DNA of 64,000 bases from Halolamina sp. CBA1230 (GCF_002025255.2 NZ_CP054588.1:186001-250000); one strand, 5' to 3'; counted from the stretch's first letter, positions 1 to 8,305 are shown. A program made the numbers and translations. Notes: generated by a model from the letters alone, not told the origin.

Positions 1-118
1 TCGTGACGACGGTGGTTGCGTCGTCGGATTCGGCCGCGGTGGCGGTCTGGAGCGGTGCGGAACAGCCGGCCAACAGGACGATGCCGGCGAGGGCGACTGC
101 GAGTAGCGGGCGGTTCAT
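1..118 (-). CDS. Lipoprotein, N-terminal part only (runs off left edge)
   Basis: Only the first 39 codons are inside the window, so the function cannot be named. The visible part is a signal peptide: a short basic start (MNRP), a hydrophobic core and a lipobox LAGC with the cysteine at residue 19, followed by a Ser/Thr/Ala/Asp-rich stretch typical of the tether behind a haloarchaeal lipoprotein cysteine. There is no twin-arginine pair, so Sec export is more likely than Tat. It is transcribed away from the small zinc-finger gene at 288. The start codon is the complement of 116-118. Confidence 0.75.
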   Translation of the reverse strand, partial: MNRPLLAVALAGIVLLAGCSAPLQTATAAESDDATTVVT

Positions 119-250
119 GCTCCGACGTACGCGTCGTGAGGAGATAACTACGACCGTGAGAACGCGAAGCAGTCGCTCACGGTGTCCGGCCGTCAGACGC
201 GTAGCCTCGGCTTACCCGGCCGTTGACGGGGATCCCGGCCGATAATGGGC

Positions 251-262
251 GTATAACGAAAC
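251..262 (+). promoter_or_regulatory. Promoter-like TATAAC element
   Basis: The sequence gtataacgaaac lies about 28 bases before the ATG at 288. The spacing suits an archaeal TATA box of a nearly leaderless gene. The same core recurs before many genes in the window. Confidence 0.5.
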
Positions 263-287
263 CCGTGAGGAGTACTGGGGGAGACGT

Positions 288-455
288 ATGCCCCAGTGTC
301 GAAACTGCGATGGCCACGTGACGAGCCGGTTCGCCCGCGTGTTCGGCGACAACGGCGACGAGGTGTACCGCTGCCCCGACTGCTCGGCCAACCCCGAACG
401 CTACGACGGCGGGCCGGACGCCGACCGGAGCGCGATCGCCGGAGGGTGGCGATGA
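288..455 (+). CDS. Small CxxC zinc-finger protein (55 aa)
   Basis: A 55-residue protein with two CxxC knuckles, CRNC at residues 4-7 and CPDC near residue 30, which together can bind one zinc ion. Length and layout resemble the small haloarchaeal zinc-finger families (DUF7563-like). The biochemical role of such proteins is mostly unknown; regulation or protein contact is the usual guess. The ATG at 288 follows a TATAAC-type promoter element. The stop lies 13 bases before the GTG of the next gene, so the two may be co-transcribed. The zinc knuckles and codon pattern support a real gene; the family name is an inference. Confidence 0.7.
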   Translation: MPQCRNCDGHVTSRFARVFGDNGDEVYRCPDCSANPERYDGGPDADRSAIAGGWR

Positions 456-468
456 GCCGCCGGGGCCC

Positions 469-867
469 GTGAGCGCCGACAGCCGCGAGCGCTTCGCCCA
501 ACTCGACGGCGAGGCGTTCGCCCGGCTGGTCGCGCGGACGTGGCGGGCGTACGGCCGGGCGATCGAGTCAGATCTGCCCGACGGTGTCGGCGACCTGTCG
601 ACACCGATCGACGGCGGGCGAGTGCTGACGGCACGGGCGGCCGACCGGCGGATCGTCCTCACGCATCCCGGCGGGGAGCAGCTCGCCGCGACAGCGCTGC
701 TGGCGGTGCTCGCCGAGGTGGAGTCGCCCGAGGAACTGCGTGTCGTCTCCGCGGCGGGGTTCGACCCCGGCGCGCTGAGCGTCGGCGACGCCTACGGGGT
801 CGATCTCGTCGGTCCGGGGGCGCTCGCGCGGCTCCGGGATCACCAGCCCGACCGGGCGGCGCCGTGA
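469..867 (+). CDS. Mrr-like restriction endonuclease fold protein, probably inactive
   Basis: A 132-residue protein starting at GTG 469; the ATG at 452 gives only a six-codon frame. The C-terminal third (VVSAAGFDPGALSVGDAYGV and the following LARL) has the shape of the last strand-helix unit of Mrr_cat (type IV restriction) domains, where a conserved Gly-Phe is followed by a helix and a G-(V/I)-x-L-(V/I) strand. The region expected to hold the catalytic D...(Q/E)xK triad reads DRRIVLTHPGG, with neither the Gln/Glu-x-Lys pair nor an obvious metal-binding Asp. I therefore expect a fold relative rather than an active nuclease. It converges end to end with the next gene. Confidence 0.55.
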   Translation: MSADSRERFAQLDGEAFARLVARTWRAYGRAIESDLPDGVGDLSTPIDGGRVLTARAADRRIVLTHPGGEQLAATALLAVLAEVESPEELRVVSAAGFDPGALSVGDAYGVDLVGPGALARLRDHQPDRAAP

Positions 868-1869
868 TCACCCGCGGAGCGAGCCGTACAGCTTCGTGAG
901 CGTCGTCATCGTCCGGCTCCCTGCTTCCAGCGCGTAGTACGGCACCAGCTCCGGCGCGAACTTGGCTTTGAACCGGGCGATCCGGGGGTTGTTCGCGCCG
1001 GCGAGGTCGTAGCTCTCCACCCCCCGCTCCCGGGCGTCGGTGATGTACGCCCAGTCCAGCAGGTCGTTGACGGGCAGGTCGACCGACGGTTTCGCGCCGC
1101 CGATCCAGCAGATCCCCCGCCCGCCGAACTCCACGTTCACGAACCCGCCCGTGAACTCGCCGTCGATCCGGCAGACGTACGGCCGGATCACCCCCTCGGG
1201 CAGCGACTCGTACAGGTCCCGCACCAGGTCGCTCCCGAGCTCGAACGACTCGTCCTGCTCGGCGTGGCGTTCGCGCACCTGCTCGACGATCAGGTCGATG
1301 TCGTCGGCGTCGCCCTCCGCCAGTTCGTAGTTCACGTCGTACTCGTCGGTGACGTTCTTCCGGGCGTCGGTGCTGAACGCCGACAGCAGCTCGTCGGGCT
1401 CGCGGTCGATGTCCACGACGTAGGTGTACCGCAGCGTGGCGTCGTACTCCTGCCAGAGGAACGGCCGCACATCGTCGTACCCCGGCGTGGTCCTGATCGA
1501 GGTGTAGTCGGGGTCGTGTTCGGCCTCGAGCCACTCCAGACAGGCGTCGACGAACCGGCGGTTGCGCTTCTCCGCCCGCCGGCGCTTCAGCTGCTGGCGG
1601 TCGAGCATCCGGGGGCCGAGGTAGGGGAGTTTCACGTTCGGCGGCGGCGAGACCGCCACGGTCACGGGCCCCTTCCGGGTCGTGAACACCGGGAACACGC
1701 CCACCGGCTCCTCGCCCTTGTAGCCGACGAGGCGGTGGCACGTCGCGCCGGTGTGGCGCTCCAGCACGGAAAGCGCCGCGGCGTGGTGGAACCCAGTCGC
1801 CCGGGGGGTGTCGGTCAGTAGCTCGTTCCATCGCTCCGCGTCGTCGGTGGTGGTGACCTCAATACTCAT
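868..1869 (-). CDS. FemAB/GNAT-fold acyl- or aminoacyltransferase-like protein
   Basis: 333 residues, beginning MSIEV. The layout is that of FemAB-related proteins in glycan loci: an N-terminal GNAT half (GYKGEEPVGVFPVF near residue 50, then PPPNVKLPYLGPR) and a C-terminal half with HAEQDESF and the closing block YDLAGANNPRIARFKAKF. Relatives transfer an acyl or aminoacyl group to an amino sugar or lipid-linked precursor; the donor and acceptor cannot be told here. The start codon overlaps the end of the upstream phosphodiesterase gene by 11 bases, so the two form one operon. A clear paralogue with the same blocks lies at 28462-29469, also in an operon with an AlkP-like gene. Confidence 0.75.
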   Translation of the reverse strand: MSIEVTTTDDAERWNELLTDTPRATGFHHAAALSVLERHTGATCHRLVGYKGEEPVGVFPVFTTRKGPVTVAVSPPPNVKLPYLGPRMLDRQQLKRRRAEKRNRRFVDACLEWLEAEHDPDYTSIRTTPGYDDVRPFLWQEYDATLRYTYVVDIDREPDELLSAFSTDARKNVTDEYDVNYELAEGDADDIDLIVEQVRERHAEQDESFELGSDLVRDLYESLPEGVIRPYVCRIDGEFTGGFVNVEFGGRGICWIGGAKPSVDLPVNDLLDWAYITDARERGVESYDLAGANNPRIARFKAKFAPELVPYYALEAGSRTMTTLTKLYGSLRG

Positions 1870-3472
1870 CGTCGTCGATGTAGCCGAGCTGTGAGAGCCG
1901 GCGGGTGACTGCGTCTTCGTCGTCGGTACTGTCCGGGGCGGCGTCGAACGGCGGGTAGGCGTCCGTGGGCTCCGCTTCCACCGGCGGGAGCGTCCCGCCG
2001 TCCATCCGGGTCGAGGGGGAGACGCCGAGCGAGGAGAGCACCGTCGGCGCCACGTCGAACAGGTGGGCCTCGTCAAGCCCCGCCGCAGTGTCGACGTCCT
2101 CGCCGGCGAGCGCGACGATCCCGGTCGGTTTGTGGTTCCACTCCTCGGACGGGTCGCCGAACGGCTCGCCGCGCAGCGACGCCGAGAGCAGGCGATCGAA
2201 CCCGGCGGGGACGGTGACGATGTCGACCGCCTCGTCGACGTACGGCCCCTCGAAGTACTCCTCGGCGGGGGCGACGTCCGCGAACACGGGGTCGCCGTCG
2301 GGCGTTCGCACGGCCTCGAGCGCGGTGATCAGGTCGTTCCGAACGGAGGGGTATTCGGCGGGCGCGACGACGCCGTCGGGGTCCCGGCCCGCCTTGTTGA
2401 TCCGGACGCCGAGCTCGGTCCGCGAGCGCATGTACGCCGCGGAGTCGGGGAAGTCGACGCGTTCGGTCCCGGCTCGGACCGTGTCCGTGGAGACGTGCCG
2501 GAGCACGAACTCCTTCAGCCCCAGTCGTTCGAGGAGGGTGCCGAGGCGCTGGCTGCTGAGGCCGAGGCTGGACGCCAGCGCGACCAGCCGTTCGCTCGTC
2601 GACGGCGTCGCCGTCTCGTCGTCCTTGATCGCGGTCCAGGAGGGCATCCCGCCCTCGCCGGTCGTCGTCCGGAGGTACTCCTGCTCGGCGAGGAACTCGT
2701 TGACCCGGAACTCGGCGCCGTCGTACGGGCCGATCCCGTGGTCGCTGGCGACGATCACGCGGTCGGGGTCGCAGGCGTCGAGCGTCTCGGCGATCTGCTC
2801 GTCGACGGCCTCGAACACCGCGCGGACGGCCGCATCGTCCTCCGGGCGCTCGTGGAACACGGTGTCGGTCTGCTGGAACTGGAGGAAGCCGAACTCGGGG
2901 TCGTACTCGTCGGCCAGGAAGCGGAACGCCTCGCCCCGCATCCGTGTCAGGCGTTGGTACCACTCGACCGCCTCGTCGCCGTCGACCCCCTCGGGGGCGT
3001 AGACGCGGTACTCCCCGAGTTCGGCCTCGATCCGGTCGAGCAGTCCCTCGGGGTGGCAGGTGGGCTCCTCCGGGCTCACGTACCCCGGGACGAGCGCCCC
3101 GTCGAACGATCGTGGTGGGCCGGTGACGGGGACGTTCACGACGACGCTTGTGCGCCCGTGGCGATCGAGCAGCTCCCAGAGCGCGTGCTCCCGGACGTGG
3201 CTGCGGTTCACCAGTCCCCAGTCGTAGCCGTCGAACGTCAGGAAGTCGAACGCGCCGTGTTTCCCGGGGTTGACGCCGGTGTACAGCGACGGCCACGCGC
3301 TCGGCGTCCACGGCGGGATCTGCGATTCGAGGGGGCCGACGACCCCGCGGTCGAACAGCGACGACAGCGCGGGGAGCCGGTCGGCGTCGAACAGCGGATC
3401 GAGGACCTCCCGGCAGACCCCGTCGAGCCCGACCAGGAGCGTCCGCATTCCGCCCGGATCTCGGTCTGTCAC
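1859..3472 (-). CDS. Alkaline phosphatase superfamily phosphodiesterase (type I NPP-like)
   Basis: 537 residues with the superfamily metal-site motifs: VGLDG (Asp17), the nucleophile region WTPSAWPSLYTGVNPGKHG around residue 60, a TDTVFH metal motif and ASDHGIGPYDG. No signal peptide is seen, so it should act in the cytoplasm or at the inner face of the membrane. Relatives in glycan loci are thought to move or remove phosphate-linked groups; the substrate is unknown. The C-terminus RRLSQLGYI matches those of two other AlkP proteins in the window. Start choice: ATG 3472 sits the usual leaderless distance from the promoter motif, but Met9 (3448) aligns with the start of the paralogue at 24724. 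It is the first gene of an operon with the FemAB-like gene. Confidence 0.8.
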   Translation of the reverse strand: MTDRDPGGMRTLLVGLDGVCREVLDPLFDADRLPALSSLFDRGVVGPLESQIPPWTPSAWPSLYTGVNPGKHGAFDFLTFDGYDWGLVNRSHVREHALWELLDRHGRTSVVVNVPVTGPPRSFDGALVPGYVSPEEPTCHPEGLLDRIEAELGEYRVYAPEGVDGDEAVEWYQRLTRMRGEAFRFLADEYDPEFGFLQFQQTDTVFHERPEDDAAVRAVFEAVDEQIAETLDACDPDRVIVASDHGIGPYDGAEFRVNEFLAEQEYLRTTTGEGGMPSWTAIKDDETATPSTSERLVALASSLGLSSQRLGTLLERLGLKEFVLRHVSTDTVRAGTERVDFPDSAAYMRSRTELGVRINKAGRDPDGVVAPAEYPSVRNDLITALEAVRTPDGDPVFADVAPAEEYFEGPYVDEAVDIVTVPAGFDRLLSASLRGEPFGDPSEEWNHKPTGIVALAGEDVDTAAGLDEAHLFDVAPTVLSSLGVSPSTRMDGGTLPPVEAEPTDAYPPFDAAPDSTDDEDAVTRRLSQLGYIDDDEY

Positions 3473-3496
3473 GGAGGCGTGTACCCATCCCCCGGA

Positions 3497-3510
3497 AATT
3501 GTTATGGAGA
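3497..3510 (-). promoter_or_regulatory. Promoter-like element TCTCCATAACAATT
   Basis: On the minus strand this reads tctccataacaatt, identical over 14 bases to 24668-24681. Both copies precede AlkP-superfamily genes (starts at 3472 or 3448, and at 24724). Confidence 0.5.
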
Positions 3511-3542
3511 GGGTGACGGGCCGTCGCCGGCGCGTCGCGCCC

Positions 3543-3630
3543 GTACGACGTTCCTACCCGGACCGTATCGATCGCGATGAACGACGACGACGTTCGGTCG
3601 CGGTCGTACGGCGCTCCTACCCGTCGTATC
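3543..3630. repeat. Imperfect 25-27 base direct repeat, two copies
   Basis: Copies at 3543-3569 and 3606-3630 share gtacg(a/g)cg(t/c)tcctacccg followed by gtatc. They lie in the spacer between divergent genes. Regulator binding is possible but not shown. Confidence 0.4.
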
Positions 3631-3713
3631 TTCCCGTTGCCCAGTTCGCCCCGCCAGTTGGAACGATCCTACCGGCCGTCGCCGCGCGCCGCTCGAACGG
3701 TAAGGGCCGCATA

Positions 3714-3763
3714 CCGGTTCCGGTCGGGGACCGGTCGAGATCCGGTCGTGATCCGGTTGACAG
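3714..3763. promoter_or_regulatory. Phased 11-base repeats (CCGGTyG), candidate operator array
   Basis: CCGGT occurs at 3714, 3720, 3731, 3742 and 3753. The last four are exactly 11 bases apart: ccggtcgggga, ccggtcgagat, ccggtcgtgat, ccggttgacag. The phasing is close to one DNA turn, about 100 bases before the beta-helix gene, which suits cooperative binding of a regulator to one face of the helix. Confidence 0.4.
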
Positions 3764-3858
3764 TCGATAGCCATCAGTCCACAAGTAGGGGTGTTTTACC
3801 GCCGCTTGGCCCCCACCTCGTCAGAATCTACTTTCCGGTAATGCTGTTCTACCCGTCC

Positions 3859-6105
3859 ATGGCACACGGCCATGGCGAGGACGATTCGGAACAGGACGGG
3901 ACTACCAACGGCGTCGACGAGGGGGCGGCGCCCACCGACGGCCACGGTCGGCGGTCGGTGATGAAGGCGCTGGGGGCGACCGTCGCGCTGGGGAGCGTCG
4001 GCGTGCTCTCCGGCACCGCGTCTGCGGCGCCCGTGGATCTCTCGGGCGGCGACGTGACGATCCCCGCCGGCGAGTACGAGTGGGACGGCTCCGGGCTCGA
4101 GAACAGCAGCGGCGAAGCGATCGTGGGCGAGGGGAGCGCCGGCGACGTGGTGCTCAACCTCGAGTCCGGGACGATGGACGGCTCGATCGGCGGGCGCCTC
4201 GAGAACGTCGTCGTCCGGGGATCGAACCCCGAGGCGAAATCCGGGATCAACGTCGTCCCCGGCGCGACCGTCGACGGGTTCGTCTGGCCCGAGGGCGGGC
4301 AGCAGAGCGAGGACCGCGCGCTGTACACGCCCGACGGCGGGAACGATCGGCTGACGATCCGCAACTCCGCGTGGGCGTGGTGTGTCAACAACGGCGCCTA
4401 CGTCGACAAGCCGCCGGTGACGATGGAGAACTGCGCGGCGGTGAACAACAACATCGCCAACATCCGCGTCGGCCACCGCGACGGCACCGACGAGAGCGAG
4501 ACGACCTACATCCGCAACAGCCTGATCGCGGTCACCGACGACATCCTGAACGACGACACCAACGACCCCTACTCGCGGGGGATCCGGCTCCGCAGCCCCG
4601 CGAACCTGGTCATCGAGAACTGCTGGTTCATCTACCTCGACGTGAGCGGCACCGCCGACCTGATCGAGCTCCACGACGAGGCCGCCGGCTCCACGGTGGA
4701 GATCCGGAACTGTTCGTTCTACAACGAGTCCGATGGCGACCTGGTCCGGGACAAGTCCGGGGGGTCGATGGACGTGACCATCGAGAACTGTACGGTCGCC
4801 GGCTCCGGCAGCCGGACCATCGAGCCCGACTACGACGGCTCGGGCGTCACCGAGGAGGAGGGCGTGTCGTTCCCGCTCCCCTCGGCGGTCACGGGCTACG
4901 CCGCGGCCGACGAGATCGCCGGCGTCGGCGAGGGGATCGGCCCGTGGGACGGCTCCGCGAGTCCGCCCGCCGACGACGAGGAGGAACTGGCGCACACGCT
5001 CGTGCTCCACGCGACCGAGGAGAACGACGGCACGGTCGAGGCCACGTTCACGGTCGACGGCCCCGTCGAGTACGCTCCCGAGGCCGAGCCTGACACCGAC
5101 GAGATCAGCGAGAACGGCGACGGCACGACCACCGTGACGAGCGTGCTCTCGCCCGACGAGCTCGACTCGTTCCGATTCGACAACAGCGTCGTCGACTACA
5201 GCGTCCCCGAGGGCGCGACCGTGGACGTGTCGCTCGACGGGACGACCACGACGTTCGCCGAGCTGGTCGGCGAGGAGAGTGAGGACGACCAGTCGGACGA
5301 CAGCGACAACGCGGACGACAGTGACGACGGGTCGGACGACAGCGACGCGGGCAGCGAGCAGGTGGTCGAAGTGATCGCCCGGCAGTCCGGCGACCTGAAC
5401 TACGAGTTCACCGTCGACGGCACCGCGGAGCTGCACGAAACCTCGGCGCAGGTCACGGCGGGCCACGGCGACACCGTCACCGAGAACGGCGACGGCACGG
5501 TGACCGTCTCCGGCTTCACCGGCAACGACGGCTACGGCGACGCCTACCTCGTGCAGGGGACCATCCTGTCGTTCTCGGCGTCGCCCGCCGACTACGCGTT
5601 CGACGTGCTGGTCAACGGCGAGGCGGTCGACCCGTCCAGCTTCGGCGAGGACGACGCTGCCGACGACCCAGACGGCGGGAGCAGTGACGACGGCAGTGAC
5701 ACCGACAACGGCGACGACAGCAGCGGTTCGGACGACAGCAACGATTCGGACAACGGCGACGACTCGAACGACAGCGACGACAGCAACGATTCGGACGACA
5801 GCGACGACTCGAACGACAGCGACGACCCGGCCGCGGGCCGTCCGAACCTCATCACCGTCGACGGCGACGGCGATGACGTGACGACGTACACGTTCACGGT
5901 GTCGGGCTCGGTCGTCCGCGACGAGGCAGCCAGCCAGCCGACCGAGGACGGCACCGGCTGGGACCGCGTCGAGGACATCGCCCAGGACGGCAAGGTCATC
6001 GGGCTGGTCGGCAGCGGCCTCGACGCCTACCGCTTCGCCGGCAGCGTGACCTCGATCACCGTCGACGGCGACGCGACGGTCGAAATCCAACGGGACGTCC
6101 AATGA
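3859..6105 (+). CDS. Tat-exported right-handed beta-helix protein with repeated C-terminal domains and Asp/Ser linkers
   Basis: 748 residues from ATG 3859; ATG 3841 (MLFYPS) is an in-frame alternative. A His/Asp-rich leader is followed by a Tat-type signal (GRRSVMKALGA, ending TASA). Next comes a parallel beta-helix of about 260 residues rich in N/D/V turns (VIENCWF, VEIRNCSFYN, VTIENCTV), a fold used by pectate-lyase-like and glycan-binding proteins. The C-terminal half has three copies of a beta-rich domain of about 90 residues, each with a YxFTV(D/S)G strand and two with ENGDGT. Stretches of Asp, Ser and Asn join them. Secreted or cell-wall location is expected. Similar domains occur in the protein at 21954. 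The stop overlaps the next start by 4 bases. No catalytic residues could be assigned. Confidence 0.8.
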   Translation: MAHGHGEDDSEQDGTTNGVDEGAAPTDGHGRRSVMKALGATVALGSVGVLSGTASAAPVDLSGGDVTIPAGEYEWDGSGLENSSGEAIVGEGSAGDVVLNLESGTMDGSIGGRLENVVVRGSNPEAKSGINVVPGATVDGFVWPEGGQQSEDRALYTPDGGNDRLTIRNSAWAWCVNNGAYVDKPPVTMENCAAVNNNIANIRVGHRDGTDESETTYIRNSLIAVTDDILNDDTNDPYSRGIRLRSPANLVIENCWFIYLDVSGTADLIELHDEAAGSTVEIRNCSFYNESDGDLVRDKSGGSMDVTIENCTVAGSGSRTIEPDYDGSGVTEEEGVSFPLPSAVTGYAAADEIAGVGEGIGPWDGSASPPADDEEELAHTLVLHATEENDGTVEATFTVDGPVEYAPEAEPDTDEISENGDGTTTVTSVLSPDELDSFRFDNSVVDYSVPEGATVDVSLDGTTTTFAELVGEESEDDQSDDSDNADDSDDGSDDSDAGSEQVVEVIARQSGDLNYEFTVDGTAELHETSAQVTAGHGDTVTENGDGTVTVSGFTGNDGYGDAYLVQGTILSFSASPADYAFDVLVNGEAVDPSSFGEDDAADDPDGGSSDDGSDTDNGDDSSGSDDSNDSDNGDDSNDSDDSNDSDDSDDSNDSDDPAAGRPNLITVDGDGDDVTTYTFTVSGSVVRDEAASQPTEDGTGWDRVEDIAQDGKVIGLVGSGLDAYRFAGSVTSITVDGDATVEIQRDVQ
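5277..5355 (+). repeat. Asp/Ser-rich linker-coding repeat 1
   Basis: Short gac/agc/tcg/aac codon repeats encode a DDSD-type linker between the first and second C-terminal domains of the beta-helix protein. Confidence 0.7.
5650..5832 (+). repeat. Asp/Ser-rich linker-coding repeat 2
   Basis: About 180 bases of reiterated gacgacagcaacgattcg-type units encode the linker between the second and third C-terminal domains. It probably varies in length between strains through slippage or recombination. Confidence 0.7.
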
Positions 6106-6317
6106 AGGGGGAGTACGCGGCCGACTGGCGGGACGCCCCCGACGATCCCGACCCCGCTGACCTCGGCTACGAGGCGGTCGAACTCGACATGATCGGCACC
6201 ACCACCGACGGCTCCCACCGCGTGCTGGTGCTGCCGACGGACGAGGAGATGCTGGCCGACGACGCGTTCCTGATCGCCGACGAGGGGTCGATCAGGGATC
6301 TGCCGGCGATGATCTAA
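6102..6317 (+). CDS. Small conserved haloarchaeal-type protein, unknown function
   Basis: 71 residues, acidic, with no signal or membrane segment. After a Trp/Asp/Pro-rich start it has a short alpha/beta body (YEAVELDMIGTT, RVLVLPTDEEM, ADDAFLIADEGSIRDLPAM). The tail resembles the small haloarchaeal DUF7511-type proteins, which have a (W/F)L(T/S)AD strand followed by a D-L-x-x-M helix; that link is tentative. Its ATG overlaps the stop of the beta-helix gene (ATGA), so translation is coupled to it. It overlaps the convergent TrmB gene by 4 bases. Confidence 0.65.
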   Translation: MKGEYAADWRDAPDDPDPADLGYEAVELDMIGTTTDGSHRVLVLPTDEEMLADDAFLIADEGSIRDLPAMI

Positions 6318-7150
6318 CCCCGGTCGGCGAGCTGACCGACCGGGTCGTCCTCCGAGAGCAGGCCGGTCGCCATCAGCCGGCGGACGATGGCGACCAGCCC
6401 GTTGTCGAACCCGCGGCCGAAGACGGCCTGTTCGTGTGCGTGGCCCGACTCGCTGTTCCGGGTGAACGAACTCACGAGGATCGCCTGCCGGTCGACGAGC
6501 AGCAGCCGGCTGATCTCGGTGGTGTCGCCGGGCAGCGACGACTGCTGGAGCCACTCCAGCCCGGAGACGAACACCTCCACGTTCGGGAGCGCCGCCTCGA
6601 TCGTCGCCCGGAGCGGCTCGGAGGCGGCGCCGACGATCACCGTCACGCCTCGGTCCTCCGCGTCCTGCAACGCCGCCGCGAGTCGGTCAGTGAAGGTGTC
6701 ATCGTGGCCGATCACCAGCACGACCTCCTCTGACGCGCCCTCGATCAGCTGTTGGGTTCGGCTGGTGATTCCCTGTTCGCCGCTCAGCGACCACACCTCG
6801 TGGGTCACGTCCTCGCTCTCGTCGTCGGGGGGTTCGAGCCCCCTGAGCGCGCTCCGGAGCGACGACACACGGTCGGCGTACTCCGTCCGAAGCGTGTTGA
6901 CGGCCTCGTCGATCGAGACCGCCCGGAACACCTGCGGGCTGGTGTGCTGGGTCTCGACTAACCCCTTCGACTCCAGCACCCGGATCGCGTCGTACACCCG
7001 CGTGCGCGGCACCTCGGACATCTCGCTGATGTCCTTGGCCGTGCCGTTCTCCCGGCGTGCGAGCGCGACGAACGATCTGGCTTCGTACTCCTTGAGCCCC
7101 AGTTCCTGCAGCAGTTCGATCGCATCCTGTCGGTTCGTTCCGTCGTTCAT
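6314..7150 (-). CDS. TrmB-family transcriptional regulator
   Basis: 278 residues. The N-terminal TrmB winged helix-turn-helix (residues about 8-75) includes LQELGLKEYEARSFVAL and a recognition helix with VPRTRVYDAIRVLESKGLVE. A linker helix with LRTEYADRVSSLRSAL follows. The C-terminal half is the phospholipase-D-like effector part found in TrmB proteins (VLVIGHDDTF, VTVIVGAASE, LLLVDRQAILVSSF). Archaeal TrmB proteins sense sugars or metabolites; the ligand here is unknown. It is convergent with the beta-helix operon and could control it or the surrounding sugar genes. Confidence 0.85.
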   Translation of the reverse strand: MNDGTNRQDAIELLQELGLKEYEARSFVALARRENGTAKDISEMSEVPRTRVYDAIRVLESKGLVETQHTSPQVFRAVSIDEAVNTLRTEYADRVSSLRSALRGLEPPDDESEDVTHEVWSLSGEQGITSRTQQLIEGASEEVVLVIGHDDTFTDRLAAALQDAEDRGVTVIVGAASEPLRATIEAALPNVEVFVSGLEWLQQSSLPGDTTEISRLLLVDRQAILVSSFTRNSESGHAHEQAVFGRGFDNGLVAIVRRLMATGLLSEDDPVGQLADRG

Positions 7151-7663
7151 GGTCCTACCTCCCCCGCTTACTCGGGGTTGGTCCCGTGGCGGGTTCAGTC
7201 CGTCGCCGCCTCGAAACCGTTGTCACTCCACCGGTAACAACACTACCCCTATAACTCCCTGTCATATGGTGTTAGCTGCCCTGGTGCGAAAGACGTTCAC
7301 TTGTTTAATCACAGTACACATTTCGCTTCACCGACAGTGCGTGACCGGACGTGTCGCCACTGGACGGCTCGCCCGCACCAACGTTCGGGGCGACACACCG
7401 ACCGAGGTACGTGACCCACTGTTCGGCGACCCCTCCCGGAGCCACGCGACGGGACCGCGATCCGGAGGACCGGCACCACCAACGGGCTAGTGATCGTCGT
7501 CGAGGCACTGTTCACGTGGCAGCTCGGAAATGACAGATAATCTACTGTTCACCCACATCCTCACGACAAAGCTTTAATTCCGTGGGACGTAGTCACCCCC
7601 AGTACGTCATGCACTGCGGTCTCCTATCACAAGGTTCCAGTCTCTCGGGCCGAATGTTCAACC
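7151..7663. other. Intergenic region, no gene seen
   Basis: 513 bases between two divergent regulators. It is less GC-rich than the genes, with AT-rich spots at 7231-7260 (ggtaacaacac, ctataactcc), 7297-7310 and 7566-7578 (aaagctttaattc) that could serve as promoters in either direction. Overlapping short frames at 7305-7533 have Arg-rich, non-acidic products and are not believed. Confidence 0.5.
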
Positions 7664-7960
7664 ATGAGTAAAGATAGCGAGGAACCCTCCCCGGACTCGT
7701 CCCCGTCGGTTCGCGACCGGCGGACGGTCGAATACGAGTGGTCGGGCGAAACCACACCGAGCATCGCCGTCGTCGAAGCCGTCGCCGCCGCCACCGGCCG
7801 GGACCCGCGGGAGATGCCCCCCATTCAGGGTGCCGTCGATACGGACGCGCTCGACGCCCTGCTCACGGCGGGGAAGGACGGCTCCCTCCGAGTCAGTTTC
7901 GAGTACCTCGACGCAACGGTGACGGTCCATCCGGACGGCACGATCGACGTGACGGTCTGA
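7664..7960 (+). CDS. HalOD1 output-domain protein
   Basis: 98 residues. After a Ser/Pro-rich start the body matches the haloarchaeal HalOD1 output domain: VVEAVAAATGRDPREMPPI, then VDTDALDALL, then a two-strand end (SFEYLDATVTVHPDGTIDV). HalOD1 domains occur alone or at the end of response regulators and are thought to be signal-transduction outputs of unknown mechanism. A second stand-alone HalOD1 protein is at 55640. It is convergent with the HTH gene at 7970. Confidence 0.8.
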   Translation: MSKDSEEPSPDSSPSVRDRRTVEYEWSGETTPSIAVVEAVAAATGRDPREMPPIQGAVDTDALDALLTAGKDGSLRVSFEYLDATVTVHPDGTIDVTV

Positions 7961-7969
7961 TCGACCCGT

Positions 7970-8290
7970 TCACCGCTGGTCGGGCCCACAGCAGGGCGCC
8001 CCTCGCCGGAGAAGCGAGACGGCGTCGTCGAAGGCGGCTCCCGGCTCGACCGCTCCGCCCGGTCCAGACTCCACGACGCCGTACTCTTCGAGTTTCGGGA
8101 GATGACGGTGGTGGACGGCGATGGCTCGCGCCTCGTGGGTTGCCTCCCCGTCGATGGCGAGCGAGTCGACGAGCTCGTCCACCGTGACCGTCCCGTCGGT
8201 CGCGGCGATCCGCCGGAGCATCCGTCGGCGCTGGGGGTGTGCGAGCAGTTCGAACAGTCGGTTGTCGGTGATCGTTTCGTGTGAGTGCAT
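7970..8290 (-). CDS. Winged-HTH protein (DUF7344-type)
   Basis: 106 residues from the internal ATG at 8290; an in-frame ATG at 8305 would add five residues. It shows the haloarchaeal layout of a short helix (NRLFELLAHPQRRRMLRRI), a DELVDSL wing-helix, then HHRHLPKLEEYGVVE, where the regularly seen HxHLPKL motif begins the recognition part. There is no membrane hairpin, unlike the related proteins at 50809 and 53738. It is probably a transcriptional regulator; targets are unknown. C-terminal RRGAPCCGP adds two adjacent cysteines. Confidence 0.75.
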   Translation of the reverse strand: MHSHETITDNRLFELLAHPQRRRMLRRIAATDGTVTVDELVDSLAIDGEATHEARAIAVHHRHLPKLEEYGVVESGPGGAVEPGAAFDDAVSLLRRGAPCCGPDQR

Positions 8291-8305
8291 GGTTCTCACG
8301 CCCAC

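Noticed and set aside
5650-5832. Regular repeats considered as a CRISPR array
   Set aside because: The repeats are in frame, encode Asp/Ser/Asn linkers and have no spacer-repeat structure; no cas genes are near.
3796-6102. 768-codon open frame on the minus strand opposite the beta-helix protein
   Set aside because: It is Val/Arg/Asp repeats from the complement of a G/C-biased gene; the plus frame has a Tat signal, beta-helix coils and repeated domains.
7305-7533. Several overlapping 60-68 codon frames in the regulator spacer
   Set aside because: Products are Arg/Ser-rich, overlap each other on both strands and have no promoter-like element in register.
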